47,812 nucleotides of DNA from Longimicrobium sp. (GTDB lineage: Bacteria > Gemmatimonadota > Gemmatimonadetes > Longimicrobiales > Longimicrobiaceae). Location: assembly GCF_035474595.1 (NCBI RefSeq), contig NZ_DATIND010000024.1:1-47812 (forward strand), written 5' to 3'. The stretch's first letter is position 1, and every line of letters begins with the position of its first letter. The translations under genes were made by a program, and so were the position numbers. The notes below the pieces were generated by a model. It had not been told where the DNA came from, made no database searches, and saw only the letters and a list, made by a program, of their open reading frames with translations. Below are positions 16,828 to 27,018 of the stretch, piece by piece.

Positions 16828-19386
16828 TTGGCCCGTGCATTCCGGCGGCGCCTGGCCGCACCTTTCATTGCCCTTGTGGCCGCCGGCCTGGTGCTGGCGG
16901 CCTGCGAGGGGAGCAACGCATTCAGCACCCCGCCGGGCGGCGGAAACAACGGCGGCGGCAGCTCCGGCCAGACCGACGCCACCGCGCCCACGGTAACGCT
17001 CGAGAAGCCCGACAGCGCCTCGAACGTGGCGGTCGGCGAGCAGCTGTACGTGCAGGCGCACGTGACCGACAACGTGGCGCTGGACTCGGTGGTCATCCGC
17101 GCCTTCGAGCAGCGCGGGAGCGTGGAGCTGGGCACCGACACTTCGGTGGCGCGCTACGTGGCCAAGACGGTGCGGCTGGGCGGCACCTCGACCGCGGTGA
17201 AGGACACCGTGATCAAGCGCTTCCTGGACCCGGTGTCCGACTCGTCGCGCGCCAGCAACGTGCGCGTGGTGGTCATCGCCTTCGACACGGCGGGGAACCA
17301 GAAGGCCGACACCACGCTGGTGAACCTGGGCGGCCCGCGGGTGCAGATCCTGGGGCCGCTGGCGGGGGCCGAGTTCTTCGGCGGCACCACCATTCCCGTG
17401 AACGTGCTGGCGGTCGACTCGGCGCAGCTGATCCGCTCGGTGCGGGTGCGCGGCACCGGGGCCTTCACCTTCGACACCACAGTCACGATCTCGCCCGCGC
17501 TGCAGGCGGTGAACGACACCTTCGTGGTGCTGGTGCCCGCGTCCGTGGGCGGCACGGCGGTGCAGGGGACCGAGACGGTGGTGGCGGTGGCGACGACCGC
17601 GGGCGGGAAGGACGCCACCAGCACGCCGGTGGCGGTCACCATCCGCCCCTCGCAGCCCGACGTGGCGGCGCCGCAGGTGACCTTCAACGCCGACGTTCCC
17701 GGGCGGGTGGAGGCCGACGACACGCTGCACATCACCGCGCAGGCCACCGACCTGACCCGCGTGGACACGCTGGGGATCACGGTGTTCGCCATCCGGCCGC
17801 GCGCCGGGGGCGAGGACACGCTGGCCACGTTCACGCGCAAGGTGCGCGCGTCGGCCGACTCGATGGCGGTGCTGCTCACGGGGGTGCCGCTGACCGGGCT
17901 GGACACGGTGTCGCTGCGCTTCGCGGTGACCGCGTGGGCGGTGGACCCGGCGGGGAACTGCGGGGCCGCGGTGTCGCCCAACACGCCGCAGAGCCAGCCG
18001 TGCGTGGCGGCGGCCGCGGGCGGGCGGGTGGCCAACGTGGCGGGGTGGAACTACCTGACCTTCGTGGCGCGCGGGCTGACCGTGCCGCCGCCCAACCAGG
18101 GCGACGTGCTGGCCGACCTGCTGGCCGACAGCAACCGCGTGTACATGTCGAACTTCACCCGCAACCGGGTGGAGGTCATCCCGCTGGGCTCCACCACCTA
18201 CTCGGCGCCGGTGCGGGTGGGGTCGGAGCCCTGGGGGCTGGCGCTGGGGCGGTTCCGCGACTCGCTGTACGTGGCCAACAGCGGCGGCACCAACATCTCG
18301 GTGATCCCGCTGAACGGCGCGGTGCTGGCCGAGTCGCAGGAGAGGCGCATCTTCACCGAGAACGAGCGGCTGTTCTCGGTGGAGTTCTCGCCCGACCCCG
18401 GGCAGTCGGTGAACACGGTGGTGCTGTACGACTACTCCGACCGCCCGCAGTTCATCGCGCAGGCCAGCAACGGGCTGCTGGTGTACAGCACCAAGCCCAC
18501 GCTGGCCGACACCAACGGCACCGTGCGCATCTACGACGCGCGCAAGCTGCGCTCGGAGATCTTCACCGGCTACGTGGACCGCCACACGCCGGGGCGCGCC
18601 ATCGTGGTGAACGCCGACTCGGCCTTCTTCACCGCGGCCAAGACGCTGCTGGTGTGCCCGCGCAAGCGCTTCGGCGACACCACCAGCCCGCCCTGCATCG
18701 AGGGCCGCCCCAGCGACGTGGCCGACTCGCTGCTGGTGCTGCGCAACCTTCCGCCCAACGCGGCGGGCGGGAAGTACGACACGCGCGTGGACGTGGGGGC
18801 CAACATCACCGAGGTGGGCTTCAGCGACACCACCTTCGTGGCGGCCAGCGGCGACCGCAACTACATCGCGGTGGGCGAGGGCGCGCGCATCAACGCCCGC
18901 ATCCCCATGTTCTTCGCGCCCGCCGGCGGCGACTCGCTGATCCTGGTGGGCGACGTAAAGGACCTGATCAGCAACGCCGCCGAGCGGGTGATCGGGCTGG
19001 GGATCAACTTCGACGGCTCGCTGGGCGTGGCGCGCGGCAGCCAGGCCTACTACTTCGGGCCCAGCCTGCGCCTGCAGGGCGTGGTGGCGGCGGGCTCGCC
19101 CACGGGCGGCGTGGCCATGCACCCGGCCAACGCCGGCTATCCCGGCGGCAGCTTCCGCCTCTCGTTCGTGAGCGGGATCGACGAGAAGGCGCCGTACGTG
19201 GACGTGATCGACAACTTCAACTTCTTCCGGGTGAAGCGCGTGTACACGCGCGACCCCGTGGTGGGCGCGCTGGCCGTGGCGCCGCGCGCGCCGGGCGACC
19301 CGGGATCGGTGGCGCTGCGCATCTACGCGCTGACCACCCGGGGGGTGCTGGCGCTCAGCATCACCAACGCCGACCTGGTGCCGTAA
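16828..19386 (+). CDS. Large lipoprotein with Ig-like and beta-propeller-like regions
   Basis: An 852-residue exported lipoprotein. TTG 16828 follows CGGAGG and gives a signal peptide ending GLVLAAC (lipobox). Residues about 50-400 contain three or four Ig-like beta modules of about 100 residues (TAPTVTLEKPDSASNVAVGE and AAPQVTFNADVPGRVEADDT are module starts). Residues about 420-850 contain propeller-like stretches: RVYMSNFTRNRVEVIPL and DSLYVANSGGTNISVIPL, as in YVTN or surface-layer repeats. It starts 38 bases after pilQ and precedes a strong terminator, so it belongs to the pilus operon. It may assist secretin or pilus function at the outer membrane, or be a surface adhesin; function unproven. 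Confidence 0.85.
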   Translation: MARAFRRRLAAPFIALVAAGLVLAACEGSNAFSTPPGGGNNGGGSSGQTDATAPTVTLEKPDSASNVAVGEQLYVQAHVTDNVALDSVVIRAFEQRGSVELGTDTSVARYVAKTVRLGGTSTAVKDTVIKRFLDPVSDSSRASNVRVVVIAFDTAGNQKADTTLVNLGGPRVQILGPLAGAEFFGGTTIPVNVLAVDSAQLIRSVRVRGTGAFTFDTTVTISPALQAVNDTFVVLVPASVGGTAVQGTETVVAVATTAGGKDATSTPVAVTIRPSQPDVAAPQVTFNADVPGRVEADDTLHITAQATDLTRVDTLGITVFAIRPRAGGEDTLATFTRKVRASADSMAVLLTGVPLTGLDTVSLRFAVTAWAVDPAGNCGAAVSPNTPQSQPCVAAAAGGRVANVAGWNYLTFVARGLTVPPPNQGDVLADLLADSNRVYMSNFTRNRVEVIPLGSTTYSAPVRVGSEPWGLALGRFRDSLYVANSGGTNISVIPLNGAVLAESQERRIFTENERLFSVEFSPDPGQSVNTVVLYDYSDRPQFIAQASNGLLVYSTKPTLADTNGTVRIYDARKLRSEIFTGYVDRHTPGRAIVVNADSAFFTAAKTLLVCPRKRFGDTTSPPCIEGRPSDVADSLLVLRNLPPNAAGGKYDTRVDVGANITEVGFSDTTFVAASGDRNYIAVGEGARINARIPMFFAPAGGDSLILVGDVKDLISNAAERVIGLGINFDGSLGVARGSQAYYFGPSLRLQGVVAAGSPTGGVAMHPANAGYPGGSFRLSFVSGIDEKAPYVDVIDNFNFFRVKRVYTRDPVVGALAVAPRAPGDPGSVALRIYALTTRGVLALSITNADLVP

Positions 19387-19411
19387 GCTCCGGCGCAGGT
19401 GTCCTTGACGG

Positions 19412-19450
19412 GCGGGGGTCTGGCGTCGGCCGGGCCCCCGCTGTTTCTTT
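19412..19450 (+). terminator. Intrinsic terminator of the pil operon
   Basis: GCGGGGGTCTGGC pairs with GCCGGGCCCCCGC (two G-U pairs) around a GTCG loop and is followed by TGTTTCTTT. It lies 26 bases after the lipoprotein stop and 8 bases before aroC, so it separates the two units. Confidence 0.85.
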
Positions 19451-19457
19451 CACGCGT

Positions 19458-20669
19458 ATGATGACCCGCTTCCGCTTCACCACCGCCGGCGAGAGCCACG
19501 GGCCCGCGCTGGCCGCGATCGTAGAGGGGCTTCCCGCCGGGGTGCCGGTTTCGGCCGAGGAGATCGACCGCGAGCTGCGCCGCCGCCAGGGGGGCTACGG
19601 CCGCGGCGGACGGATGCGCATCGAGAGCGACCGCGCGGAGATCCTTTCCGGCGTGCGGCACGGCGAAACGCTGGGCTCGCCCGTCACCCTCCTCGTGCGC
19701 AACCGCGACTGGGCCAACTGGACCGCGGCGATGTCGGCCGCGCCGGTGGAGAACGAGGGCGACGACGAGGCCATGCGCCGCGTCTTCCTCCCGCGCCCGG
19801 GGCACGCGGACCTGGTGGGAAGCCTGAAGTACGACCGCACCGACGCGCGCGACATCCTGGAGCGCGCCAGCGCGCGCGAGACGGCGGCGCGCGTGGCGGC
19901 CGGCGCGCTGGCGAAGCGGCTGCTGGCGGAGGCGGGGATCACGGTCGGGAGCCACGTGGTCTCCATCGGCGGGATCGTGGCCGGGCGGCCGGACGAGATG
20001 CCGGAGGACCTGAACGCCGCGTCGGATCCCTCTCCCGTGCGCTGCCTGGACGCGGAAGCCGAGGGGCGGATGATCGACGCGATCGACGCCGCGAAGCGCG
20101 CGGGGGATACGCTGGGCGGCGTGGTGGAGGTGGTGGCGCGCGGGGTGCCCGCGGGGCTGGGCTCGCACGTGAGCTGGGACAGGAAGGTCGATGGGCGGCT
20201 GGCGGGCGCGCTGATGTCGGTCCAGGCGATCAAGGGGGTGGAGATCGGCCTGGGCTTCGAGGCGGCGATGCGGCCGGGGTCGCGCGTGCACGACGCCATC
20301 CGGCTGGACGACGCGCTGGAGCGGGGCGGGGGATACGGCCGCGCGGGGAACAACGCGGGCGGGCTGGAGGGCGGGATCACCACCGGGCAGCCGGTGATCG
20401 TCCGCGCGGCGATGAAGCCGATCTCCACGCTGATGCAGCCGCTGGAGACGGTGGACCTGCGCACCGGCGAGCGCGCGGAGGCCGTGCGCGAGCGCTCCGA
20501 CGTCTGCGCCGTGCCCGCGGCCGGCGTGGTGGCCGAGGCGATGGTGGCGATGGTGCTGGCCGACGCGCTGCTGGAGAAGGTCGGCGGCGACTCGCTGGCC
20601 GAGGTGCGCCGCAACCTGGACGGCTACCTGGAGCGGATCCGCGAGCGCGGGGTGTTCGCGGGGGCGTGA
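19458..20669 (+). CDS. aroC: Chorismate synthase
   Basis: Catalyses the last shikimate step, EPSP to chorismate, using reduced FMN. The 403-residue product has RFTTAGESHGPALAAIVEGLPAG at the N-terminus, RPGHADLVGSLKY, RASARETAARVAAGALA, GRAGNNAGGLEGGITTG and a C-terminal CAVPAAGVVAEAMVAMVLAD. These cover the family signatures, including the conserved His and Arg residues of the FMN site. The length matches the long actinobacterial-type enzymes. ATG 19458 or 19461 (MMTRFRF). Paired with aroK downstream, about 220 bases away. Confidence 0.97.
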   Translation: MMTRFRFTTAGESHGPALAAIVEGLPAGVPVSAEEIDRELRRRQGGYGRGGRMRIESDRAEILSGVRHGETLGSPVTLLVRNRDWANWTAAMSAAPVENEGDDEAMRRVFLPRPGHADLVGSLKYDRTDARDILERASARETAARVAAGALAKRLLAEAGITVGSHVVSIGGIVAGRPDEMPEDLNAASDPSPVRCLDAEAEGRMIDAIDAAKRAGDTLGGVVEVVARGVPAGLGSHVSWDRKVDGRLAGALMSVQAIKGVEIGLGFEAAMRPGSRVHDAIRLDDALERGGGYGRAGNNAGGLEGGITTGQPVIVRAAMKPISTLMQPLETVDLRTGERAEAVRERSDVCAVPAAGVVAEAMVAMVLADALLEKVGGDSLAEVRRNLDGYLERIRERGVFAGA

Positions 20670-20885
20670 GGAACTCCGCGCGGGAGTGGAGACGGTGCGT
20701 CTCCGCGGCATCGCGCCCTCTCCGGCCGGCCTAGGCCGTCCACCTCTCCCGTACCGGGAGAGGGTCGCGCCCTCCGGCGCGGGGTGAGGGCGGCGCGAGC
20801 GCTCGGACGCGCAGCCCGGGTCCGCGCCTCGGGCGCGGAACACGCCCGAGCCTTGTAGTTTCAAAGCAAACCCGCCTCGCGCCGC
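20670..20885. other. Intergenic repeat region between aroC and aroK with terminator-like hairpin
   Basis: Around 20727-20800 lies a copy of the CCTCTCCCGTACCGGGAGAGG dispersed repeat in GGCCGGCC-rich flanks. CTCGGGCG at 20828-20835 and CGCCCGAG at 20843-20850 form a perfect 8-bp hairpin followed by CCTTGTAGTTT, a possible weak terminator for aroC. No gene seen. aroK would then need its own promoter or readthrough. Confidence 0.5.
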
Positions 20886-21431
20886 ATGCCCGCCGATCCG
20901 CAGAACCCCATCGAACGCGTCGTGCTGCTGGGCTTCATGGCGGCGGGGAAGACGGAGACCGGGGCGGAGCTGGCGCGGCTCCTGGGGTGGGCGCACGTGG
21001 ACCTGGACCGCGAGATCGAGCGCCGCGCCGGGCGCCGCGTAGCCGAGATCTTCGCCGCGGACGGCGAGGCCCGCTTCCGGGAGATGGAGGCGGAGGCGAC
21101 GCGGGAGACTGCCCGCCGCTCCGGCATCGTGCTGTCGCCCGGCGGGGGGTGGATCACCCGCGCGGAGAACCTGGAGGCGCTGGGGGCGGGGACGCTTTCC
21201 GTGTGGCTCCAGGTCTCCGCGGAAGAGGCGGTGCGGCGGGCGGCGTCCAGGCCGGGGGAACGCCCCTTGCTGGCCGGGCCGGACCCGCTGGCCGCGGCCC
21301 GCCGGCTGCTGGACGAGCGCGCGCCGCTGTACGCCCGCGCCGCGCTGCACCTGACGACCGAAGCACGCTCGCCCGCCCAGGTGGCGGCGATCATCGAAGC
21401 TGAATTGCGGGCCCGTGGCGGCCCGGCCTGA
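20886..21431 (+). CDS. aroK: Shikimate kinase
   Basis: Phosphorylates shikimate with ATP, two steps before chorismate synthase. The 181-residue protein has the P-loop [13 protein letters not shown] (Lys22, Thr23), the shikimate-binding [23 protein letters not shown] with the conserved Arg and Glu, and SPGGGW, the Gly-rich shikimate site. The lid arginine lies in GERPLLAG. It has the usual length, and only 20 bases separate it from topA. Usual shikimate kinases have Gly-Cys/Met-Gly in the P-loop where this has MAAG, a tolerated change. Confidence 0.94.
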   Translation: MPADPQNPIERVVLLGFMAAGKTETGAELARLLGWAHVDLDREIERRAGRRVAEIFAADGEARFREMEAEATRETARRSGIVLSPGGGWITRAENLEALGAGTLSVWLQVSAEEAVRRAASRPGERPLLAGPDPLAAARRLLDERAPLYARAALHLTTEARSPAQVAAIIEAELRARGGPA

Positions 21432-21451
21432 TCAAACCCGCACACCAATTC

Positions 21452-24199
21452 ATGGCGGACAAGAAGAAGACCCGGCTGGTGGTGGTGGAAAGCCCCACGA
21501 AAGCCAAGACCATCCGCTCGTTCCTCCCGGCCGGCTACCGCGTGGCCGCGTCGATGGGCCACGTGCGCGACCTTCCCGAGTCGGCCAGCGAGATCCCCGC
21601 CACGCTGAAGGGGCAGGAGTGGGCGCGCCTGGGCGTGAACGTGGACAACGACTTCGAGCCCGTCTATGTGATCCCCGGCGGGAAGCGCAAGGTGGTGAGC
21701 GAGCTGCGCGAGCTGCTGAAGGACGCCGACGAGCTGGTGGTCGCCACCGACGAAGACCGCGAGGGCGAGAGCATCGGCTGGCACCTGGTGGAGGTCCTGA
21801 AGCCCAAGGTGCCGTGCTCGCGGATCGTCTTCCACGAGATCACCCCCGAGGCTATCCGCGCCGCGCTGGAGCACCCGCGCCGCATCGACGACGACCTGGT
21901 GCGCGCGCAGGAGACGCGGCGCATCCTCGATCGTCTCGTCGGCTACACGGTCAGCCCGCTGCTGTGGAAGAAGATCGCCACCGGGCTATCCGCCGGCCGC
22001 GTGCAGTCCGTCGCCGTCCGCCTGCTGGTCGTCCGCGAGCGGGAGCGGCGCGCGTTCCGCTCGGCCGTGTACTGGGACCTGAAGGCGTCGCTGCTGCGGG
22101 GCGTTGCGCCCTTCTCCGCGATGCTGCAGTCGGTGGGCGGGAAGCGGGTGGCCACCGGGCGCGACTTCGACGAGAACACCGGGCGGCTGAAGACGCAGGG
22201 TGTCGTCCTCCTCGGATCGGAGGAGGCCACGGCGCTGCGCGAGCGGCTGCAGGACGCGGCGTGGAAGGTGGTGGAGACGGAGGAGAAGCCCTCCATCCGC
22301 CGCCCCTACCCGCCGTTCACCACCTCCACGCTGCAGCAGGAGGCCAACCGCAAGCTGCGCCTGTCCTCGCGCGACACCATGCGCATCGCGCAGCGGCTGT
22401 ACGAGGAGGGGTTCATCACCTATATGCGCACCGACTCGGTCCACCTTTCGGACCAGGCGATGAAGGCGGCGCGCACCCGCATCCGCGCACTGTACGGCGA
22501 GGAGTATCTCAGTCCGTCGCCCCGCCAGTTCACGACGACGAGCAAGGGCGCGCAGGAGGCCCACGAGGCCATCCGCCCCGCGGGGACGGAGATGCGCACG
22601 CCCGAGGAGACGGGGCTGCGCGGGCAGGAGGCGGCGCTGTACGAACTGATCTGGAAGCGCACGGTGGCCAGCCAGATGGCCGACGCGCGCCAGACGCACC
22701 TGACGGCGCTGATCGAGGCGGCGGACGCGGTATTCCGCGCAAGCGGCAAGCGGATCGACTTCCCCGGCTTCTTCCGCGCCTACGTGGAGGGATCGGACGA
22801 TCCGGACGCGGCGCTGGAGGACCGCGAGGAGCCGCTTCCGCCGCTGGCGCGCGGCGACAGCGTGGCGCTGCGCGGGCTGGAGGCGCTGAAGCACGAGACC
22901 CAGCCGCCGGCGCGCTACACCGAGGCCACGCTGGTGAAGATGCTGGAGGCGGAGGGGATCGGCCGCCCGAGCACGTATGCGTCCATCATCGGCACCATCA
23001 TCGACCGCGGCTACGTGGAGCGGGTGTCGAACCAGCTGGTGCCCACCTTCACCGCCTTCGCCGTCACCACGCTGCTGGAGAAGAACTTCCCGCACCTGGT
23101 GGACACGCGCTTCACGGCGCGGATGGAGGAGCAGCTGGACGAGATCGCGGAGGGCGAGGCGGAGTGGCTGCCGTACCTGCGCGACTTCTTCTCCGGCCCC
23201 GAGGGGCTGGGCGAGATGGTGAACCGGGGGCAGGCGGAGATCGACCCCCGCGAGGCGAGTACCGTCCACCTGGAAGGCCTCCCGGCGCGGGTGCGGATCG
23301 GGCGCTTCGGGCCGTTCGTGGAGCGCGAGGAGGGCGAGGGGACGGTGACCGCGTCGCTCCCCGACGGGATCGCGCCGGCGGACCTCTCCGAGGAGCAGGT
23401 GGAGCGCCTGGTCCGCGCGAAGACGGAGGGGCCGGAAAAGCTGGGGATCGATCCCGATACGGGGAAGCCGGTGCTGATGCTGGAGGGGCGCTTCGGCCCG
23501 TACGTGCAGCTGGGCGAGGCGACGGAGGACGAGAAGAAGCCCAAGCGCGCCTCGCTGCCCAAGGGGATGAACCCCGCGGAGGTGACGCTGGAGATGGCAC
23601 TGCGCTGGCTCTCGCTCCCGCGCACCCTTGGCAAGCACCCGGACGACGGCGAGGAGGTGAAGGCGGGGATCGGGCGCTTCGGCCCGTTCGTGGTGCACGG
23701 CAACGACTTCCGCTCGCTGGAGAAGACGGATGACGTGTACACCGTGGCCTTCGAGCGCGCGATCGAGCTGCTGTCGAAGCCCAAGGGCGGGCGCGGCCAG
23801 CGGAAGGCGATCGAGCCGCTGCGCACGCTGGGCGCGCACCCGGCGAACGGCGAGCCGGTGACGCTGTGGGAGGGCCGCTACGGCCCCTACGTGAAGCACG
23901 GCGACGTGAACGCGTCGCTGCCGAAGGGTGTATCCCCCGACGACTTCACGCTCGAGGCAGCGGTGCCGCTCCTGGCCGAGCGCGCGCTGACCGCCAAGCC
24001 CGCGAAGGGCCGGCGCGGGGCGGCGAAGCGCGGCGCGGCATCGTCGCCGCGCTCCACCACGCGCACGGCAAAGTCGGCGGCTACGAAGGCGTCCGCGGCG
24101 AAGAAGCCCTCAACCGCCAAGCCGAAGTCGAAGACGGCGGCGAGCGCAAAGAAGGCCGCCGCGAAGAAGGCGACGACGCGGCGGGCGGCTCCGAAGTAG
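21452..24199 (+). CDS. topA: DNA topoisomerase I (type IA)
   Basis: Relaxes negative supercoils through a covalent 5'-phosphotyrosine. It has 915 residues: TOPRIM domain at the N-terminus ([18 protein letters not shown] with the catalytic Glu, and [17 protein letters not shown], the DxDxE-like acids), core with active-site Tyr324 in [13 protein letters not shown], and [13 protein letters not shown]. The C-terminal part has several copies of a 'GRFGPFV' repeat ([40 protein letters not shown]) in place of Cys zinc ribbons. A Lys/Ala/Ser tail of about 60 residues, histone-like, probably binds DNA nonspecifically. First gene of the topA-trmFO-xer-hslVU series. Confidence 0.97.
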   Translation: MADKKKTRLVVVESPTKAKTIRSFLPAGYRVAASMGHVRDLPESASEIPATLKGQEWARLGVNVDNDFEPVYVIPGGKRKVVSELRELLKDADELVVATDEDREGESIGWHLVEVLKPKVPCSRIVFHEITPEAIRAALEHPRRIDDDLVRAQETRRILDRLVGYTVSPLLWKKIATGLSAGRVQSVAVRLLVVRERERRAFRSAVYWDLKASLLRGVAPFSAMLQSVGGKRVATGRDFDENTGRLKTQGVVLLGSEEATALRERLQDAAWKVVETEEKPSIRRPYPPFTTSTLQQEANRKLRLSSRDTMRIAQRLYEEGFITYMRTDSVHLSDQAMKAARTRIRALYGEEYLSPSPRQFTTTSKGAQEAHEAIRPAGTEMRTPEETGLRGQEAALYELIWKRTVASQMADARQTHLTALIEAADAVFRASGKRIDFPGFFRAYVEGSDDPDAALEDREEPLPPLARGDSVALRGLEALKHETQPPARYTEATLVKMLEAEGIGRPSTYASIIGTIIDRGYVERVSNQLVPTFTAFAVTTLLEKNFPHLVDTRFTARMEEQLDEIAEGEAEWLPYLRDFFSGPEGLGEMVNRGQAEIDPREASTVHLEGLPARVRIGRFGPFVEREEGEGTVTASLPDGIAPADLSEEQVERLVRAKTEGPEKLGIDPDTGKPVLMLEGRFGPYVQLGEATEDEKKPKRASLPKGMNPAEVTLEMALRWLSLPRTLGKHPDDGEEVKAGIGRFGPFVVHGNDFRSLEKTDDVYTVAFERAIELLSKPKGGRGQRKAIEPLRTLGAHPANGEPVTLWEGRYGPYVKHGDVNASLPKGVSPDDFTLEAAVPLLAERALTAKPAKGRRGAAKRGAASSPRSTTRTAKSAATKASAAKKPSTAKPKSKTAASAKKAAAKKATTRRAAPK

Positions 24200-24709
24200 G
24201 AATTGCGGGACGAAATTCGGCGCGATTCCGCGGCGCCGCGCCCTCTCCGGCCGGCTTAGGCCGTCCACCTCTCCCGTACCGGGAGAGGTAGCTGGGCGAG
24301 ATCTGTGCTCGGGGCGATATCTTGCCCGCCCGGCTGGGCTCGGACAGCGTCACCGGCACGCAGAAGCTTGAGTGTCATGGTGGGTTGCAGGGCGCACCAA
24401 TGCCGGATAGCCCCCTCGCCCGGTACGGGAGAGGGCGAGCGCTCCAAGGCGCGGGGAGAGGGCGGCGCGAGGCCTCGGGCACGCACCGCAGCCGGGTAGC
24501 GCGGAACTGGCGGCCGCAGCGATGTGGGGTAGACGAGCGAGGCCGCCGCCGCAGTCCGCGAAGGCGGACTTTGTGCTTTTGTTGCAGCGAATTTATTCGC
24601 CTTTCCGGGGCTGAGTGGGGGCCTCCGGTGCCCGGTTCAGCCTCGGATCAGATTCCGAGCCTGAGTCTTCGGCTGGGGCGAATTCGATCCATACTGGGAG
24701 ATTGAAGGC
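24200..24709. repeat. Gene-free repeat-rich region before trmFO
   Basis: The region carries two copies of the dispersed CTCTCCCGxxCGGGAGAG palindrome (24236-24296 and 24404-24475) and one copy of the GTCCGC-GCGGAC repeat (24554-24600, then GCGAATTTATTCGC). GAAGGC just before 24710 is the trmFO ribosome site. Open frames here are repeat-driven and not credible genes. Confidence 0.65.
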
Positions 24710-26068
24710 ATGGCGGAAGTGACGGTCGTCGGGGGCGGGCTCTCGGGCTCGGAGGCGGCGTACCAGCTGGCGGAGCGCGGGCACGACGTGACCCTGCACG
24801 AGATGCGGCCGGTGCGCGGCACCCCCGCGCACCAGACCGACCGGCTGGGCGAGATCGTCTGCTCCAACACCTTCAAGAGCGAGGACCCGCACAACGCGCA
24901 CGGCCTGCTGAAGCTGGAGATGGACGAGCTGGGCGCCGGCGGCTCGCTCCTGCTGGCGTGCGCGCGCGAGAGCCGCATCCCCGGCGGCACGGCGCTCACC
25001 GTAGACCGCATCGAGTTCGCCGGGCGGATGACCGCGGCCATCGAGGCGCACCCGCGCATCCGCATCGCCCGCGGCGAGGTGGAGAATCTCCCGTCCGGCC
25101 CCGCCATCGTGGCCACCGGCCCGCTGACCTCCGACGCGCTCTCGCTCTCCATCCGCCGCGCGCTGGGGAGCGACCACGGGCTGGCCTTCTTCGACGCCAT
25201 TGCCCCCGTGGTCAGCGACGAGTCGCTGGACAAGGAGCAGCTCTTCGCCGCCAGCCGCTGGGGGAAGGGCGAGGGCGACGACTACCTGAACGCGCCGATG
25301 ACGAAGGAGCAGTACGACGCCTTCATCGAGGCGCTGCGGACGGGCGAGGAGTACGCCGGGCACGACTGGGAGAACGTTCCCTACTTCGAAGGGTGCCTGC
25401 CGATCGAGGTGATGGCGCACCGCGGGCCGGAGACGCTGCGCTTCGGGCCGATGAAGCCCGTCGGCCTCCCCGTCCCCCAGTGGGGTGGGAAACGGGCGTG
25501 GGCGGTCATCCAGCTGCGCCGCGAGGACCGCGCGGGGCAGATGTGGAACCTGGTGGGCTTCCAGACGCGGCTGAAGATCCCCGAGCAGAAGCGCATCTTC
25601 CGCACGATTCCGGGGCTGGAGAACGCCGAGTTCCTGCGCTGGGGCTCCATCCACCGCAACACGTACCTGAACTTCCCCGCGGCGCTCACCGCGCACGGCT
25701 CGCTGCCAGACCGGCCGGAGCTGATGTTCGCCGGGCAGATTACGGGCGTGGAGGGGTATACCGAGTCGACCGCCATCGGCATCCTGGCCGCGGCGAACCT
25801 GGACCGCGTGGTCCGCGGGCTCGACCCCGTCATCCCCCCGCCGACCACCATGATGGGCGGGCTGATGCGCTACCTGCGCGAGAGCGACCCGGCGCACTTC
25901 GCCCCCATGAACTCCAACTTCGGGCTGATCGACCCGCTGGAGACCGGCGGGAAGAAGATGAAGAAGGAGGAGAAGCGCGAGCGGCTGGTGGAGCGCGCCC
26001 GCGCCGACTTCGGCGCGTGGATGGACGCCCACGACCTGCGCGTGGCCGAGCCCGCCGCGCGGGGATGA
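24710..26068 (+). CDS. trmFO: Methylenetetrahydrofolate-tRNA-(uracil-5-)-methyltransferase TrmFO
   Basis: Folate- and FAD-dependent enzyme that makes m5U54 in the tRNA T-loop. The 452-residue protein has the FAD motif VTVVGGGLSGSEAAYQLAERG, then HEMRP, EIVCSNTFKSE (Cys51) and YFEGCLPIEVMAHRGPETLR (Cys229), matching the two cysteines known to matter in Bacillus TrmFO. GQITGVEGYTESTAIGILAA is the family signature. It overlaps the recombinase gene by ATGA. Confidence 0.97.
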   Translation: MAEVTVVGGGLSGSEAAYQLAERGHDVTLHEMRPVRGTPAHQTDRLGEIVCSNTFKSEDPHNAHGLLKLEMDELGAGGSLLLACARESRIPGGTALTVDRIEFAGRMTAAIEAHPRIRIARGEVENLPSGPAIVATGPLTSDALSLSIRRALGSDHGLAFFDAIAPVVSDESLDKEQLFAASRWGKGEGDDYLNAPMTKEQYDAFIEALRTGEEYAGHDWENVPYFEGCLPIEVMAHRGPETLRFGPMKPVGLPVPQWGGKRAWAVIQLRREDRAGQMWNLVGFQTRLKIPEQKRIFRTIPGLENAEFLRWGSIHRNTYLNFPAALTAHGSLPDRPELMFAGQITGVEGYTESTAIGILAAANLDRVVRGLDPVIPPPTTMMGGLMRYLRESDPAHFAPMNSNFGLIDPLETGGKKMKKEEKRERLVERARADFGAWMDAHDLRVAEPAARG

Positions 26069-27018
26069 CGGACGCCGCCCGCCCGCCCGTGCCGCTGCCG
26101 CCGCGCGACGAGGCCGGCGACTTCCTGCGCTGGATCGCGCACGAGCGCCAGCTCTCGCCGCAGACGGTGCGGGCGTACACGGACGACCTGGGCGAGTTCG
26201 AGGCCTTCCTGGACCGCTACTACGGCTCCGGCGAGTGGACCTGGGCGGGGGTCGACCGCCTCTCCATCCGCAGCTTCATGGGTGACTGCGCCACCCGCCG
26301 CGGGCTCGCGAAGAGCAGCATCGCCCGCAAGCTGTCGGCGATCCGCTCGTTCTACCGCTACCTGCACGTGGAGGAGCGGGTGGACGCGAACCCGGCGAAG
26401 GCCGTCCGCACGCCGAAGAAGGACCGCACGCTTCCCGGCTTCCTGACGCGCGAGCAGATGGACGCCATCTTCGCCGACGCCGAGGTGCGCGCGGGCGACG
26501 GCGGCTTCCACGGAATGCGCAACCTGGCCATCGTGGAGCTGTTCTACTCCACGGGGATGCGGCTGAGCGAGCTGCAGGGGCTGAACGTAGACGACCTGGA
26601 CGTCGTGAGCGAGCGGGTGAAGGTGCGGGGGAAAGGGCGCAAGGAGCGCATCGTGCCCGTGGGCCGGCTGGCGGTGCGCGCGCTGCGGCACTACTACGAG
26701 GGGCGCGCGCTGGTCCTCGCCGCATCCACTCGGGGAGACCGGCGGGCGATCTTCGTCGGCCAGACGGGAAAGCGGCTGACGGTGCGCGCGATCCAGAACA
26801 TCGTGAAGGCGTTCCTGAAGCAGGTGGGCGACGAGCACGGGCTGTCCACGCACTCGCTCCGCCACACCTTCGCCACGCACCTGCTGGACGGCGGCGCGGA
26901 CCTGATGGCGGTGAAGGAGCTGCTCGGCCACGCCAGCCTTTCGACCACGCAGATCTACACGCACACGTCCAAGGAGCGGCTGAAGCAGGTGTACCGGCAG
27001 GCGCACCCGAGGGCATGA
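26065..27018 (+). CDS. xerC: XerC/XerD-type tyrosine recombinase
   Basis: Site-specific recombinase expected to resolve chromosome dimers at dif. The 317-residue protein has an N-terminal core-binding SAM-like domain (about 15-105) and a catalytic domain with Arg166 (STGMRLSEL), Lys190 (GKGRKER), His263/Arg266 (HSLRHTFATHLL), His289 (LLGHASLSTTQ) and the nucleophile Tyr298 (IYTH), so all six catalytic residues are present. The length and the HTSKERLKQVYRQAHPRA ending fit chromosomal Xer proteins rather than phage integrases. ATGA overlap with trmFO. XerC versus XerD cannot be told from sequence alone; the operon order points to XerC. Confidence 0.92.
   Translation: MTDAARPPVPLPPRDEAGDFLRWIAHERQLSPQTVRAYTDDLGEFEAFLDRYYGSGEWTWAGVDRLSIRSFMGDCATRRGLAKSSIARKLSAIRSFYRYLHVEERVDANPAKAVRTPKKDRTLPGFLTREQMDAIFADAEVRAGDGGFHGMRNLAIVELFYSTGMRLSELQGLNVDDLDVVSERVKVRGKGRKERIVPVGRLAVRALRHYYEGRALVLAASTRGDRRAIFVGQTGKRLTVRAIQNIVKAFLKQVGDEHGLSTHSLRHTFATHLLDGGADLMAVKELLGHASLSTTQIYTHTSKERLKQVYRQAHPRA

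Noticed and set aside
24322-24705. 127-residue open frame upstream of trmFO
   Set aside because: It runs through two dispersed repeats and its composition is repeat-derived; no ribosome site and no domain.
26065-27018. Phage or integron integrase
   Set aside because: The length, the full Xer-type catalytic set, the ATGA overlap with trmFO and the housekeeping neighbourhood all fit a chromosomal Xer recombinase; no attachment-site duplication or phage gene is seen.
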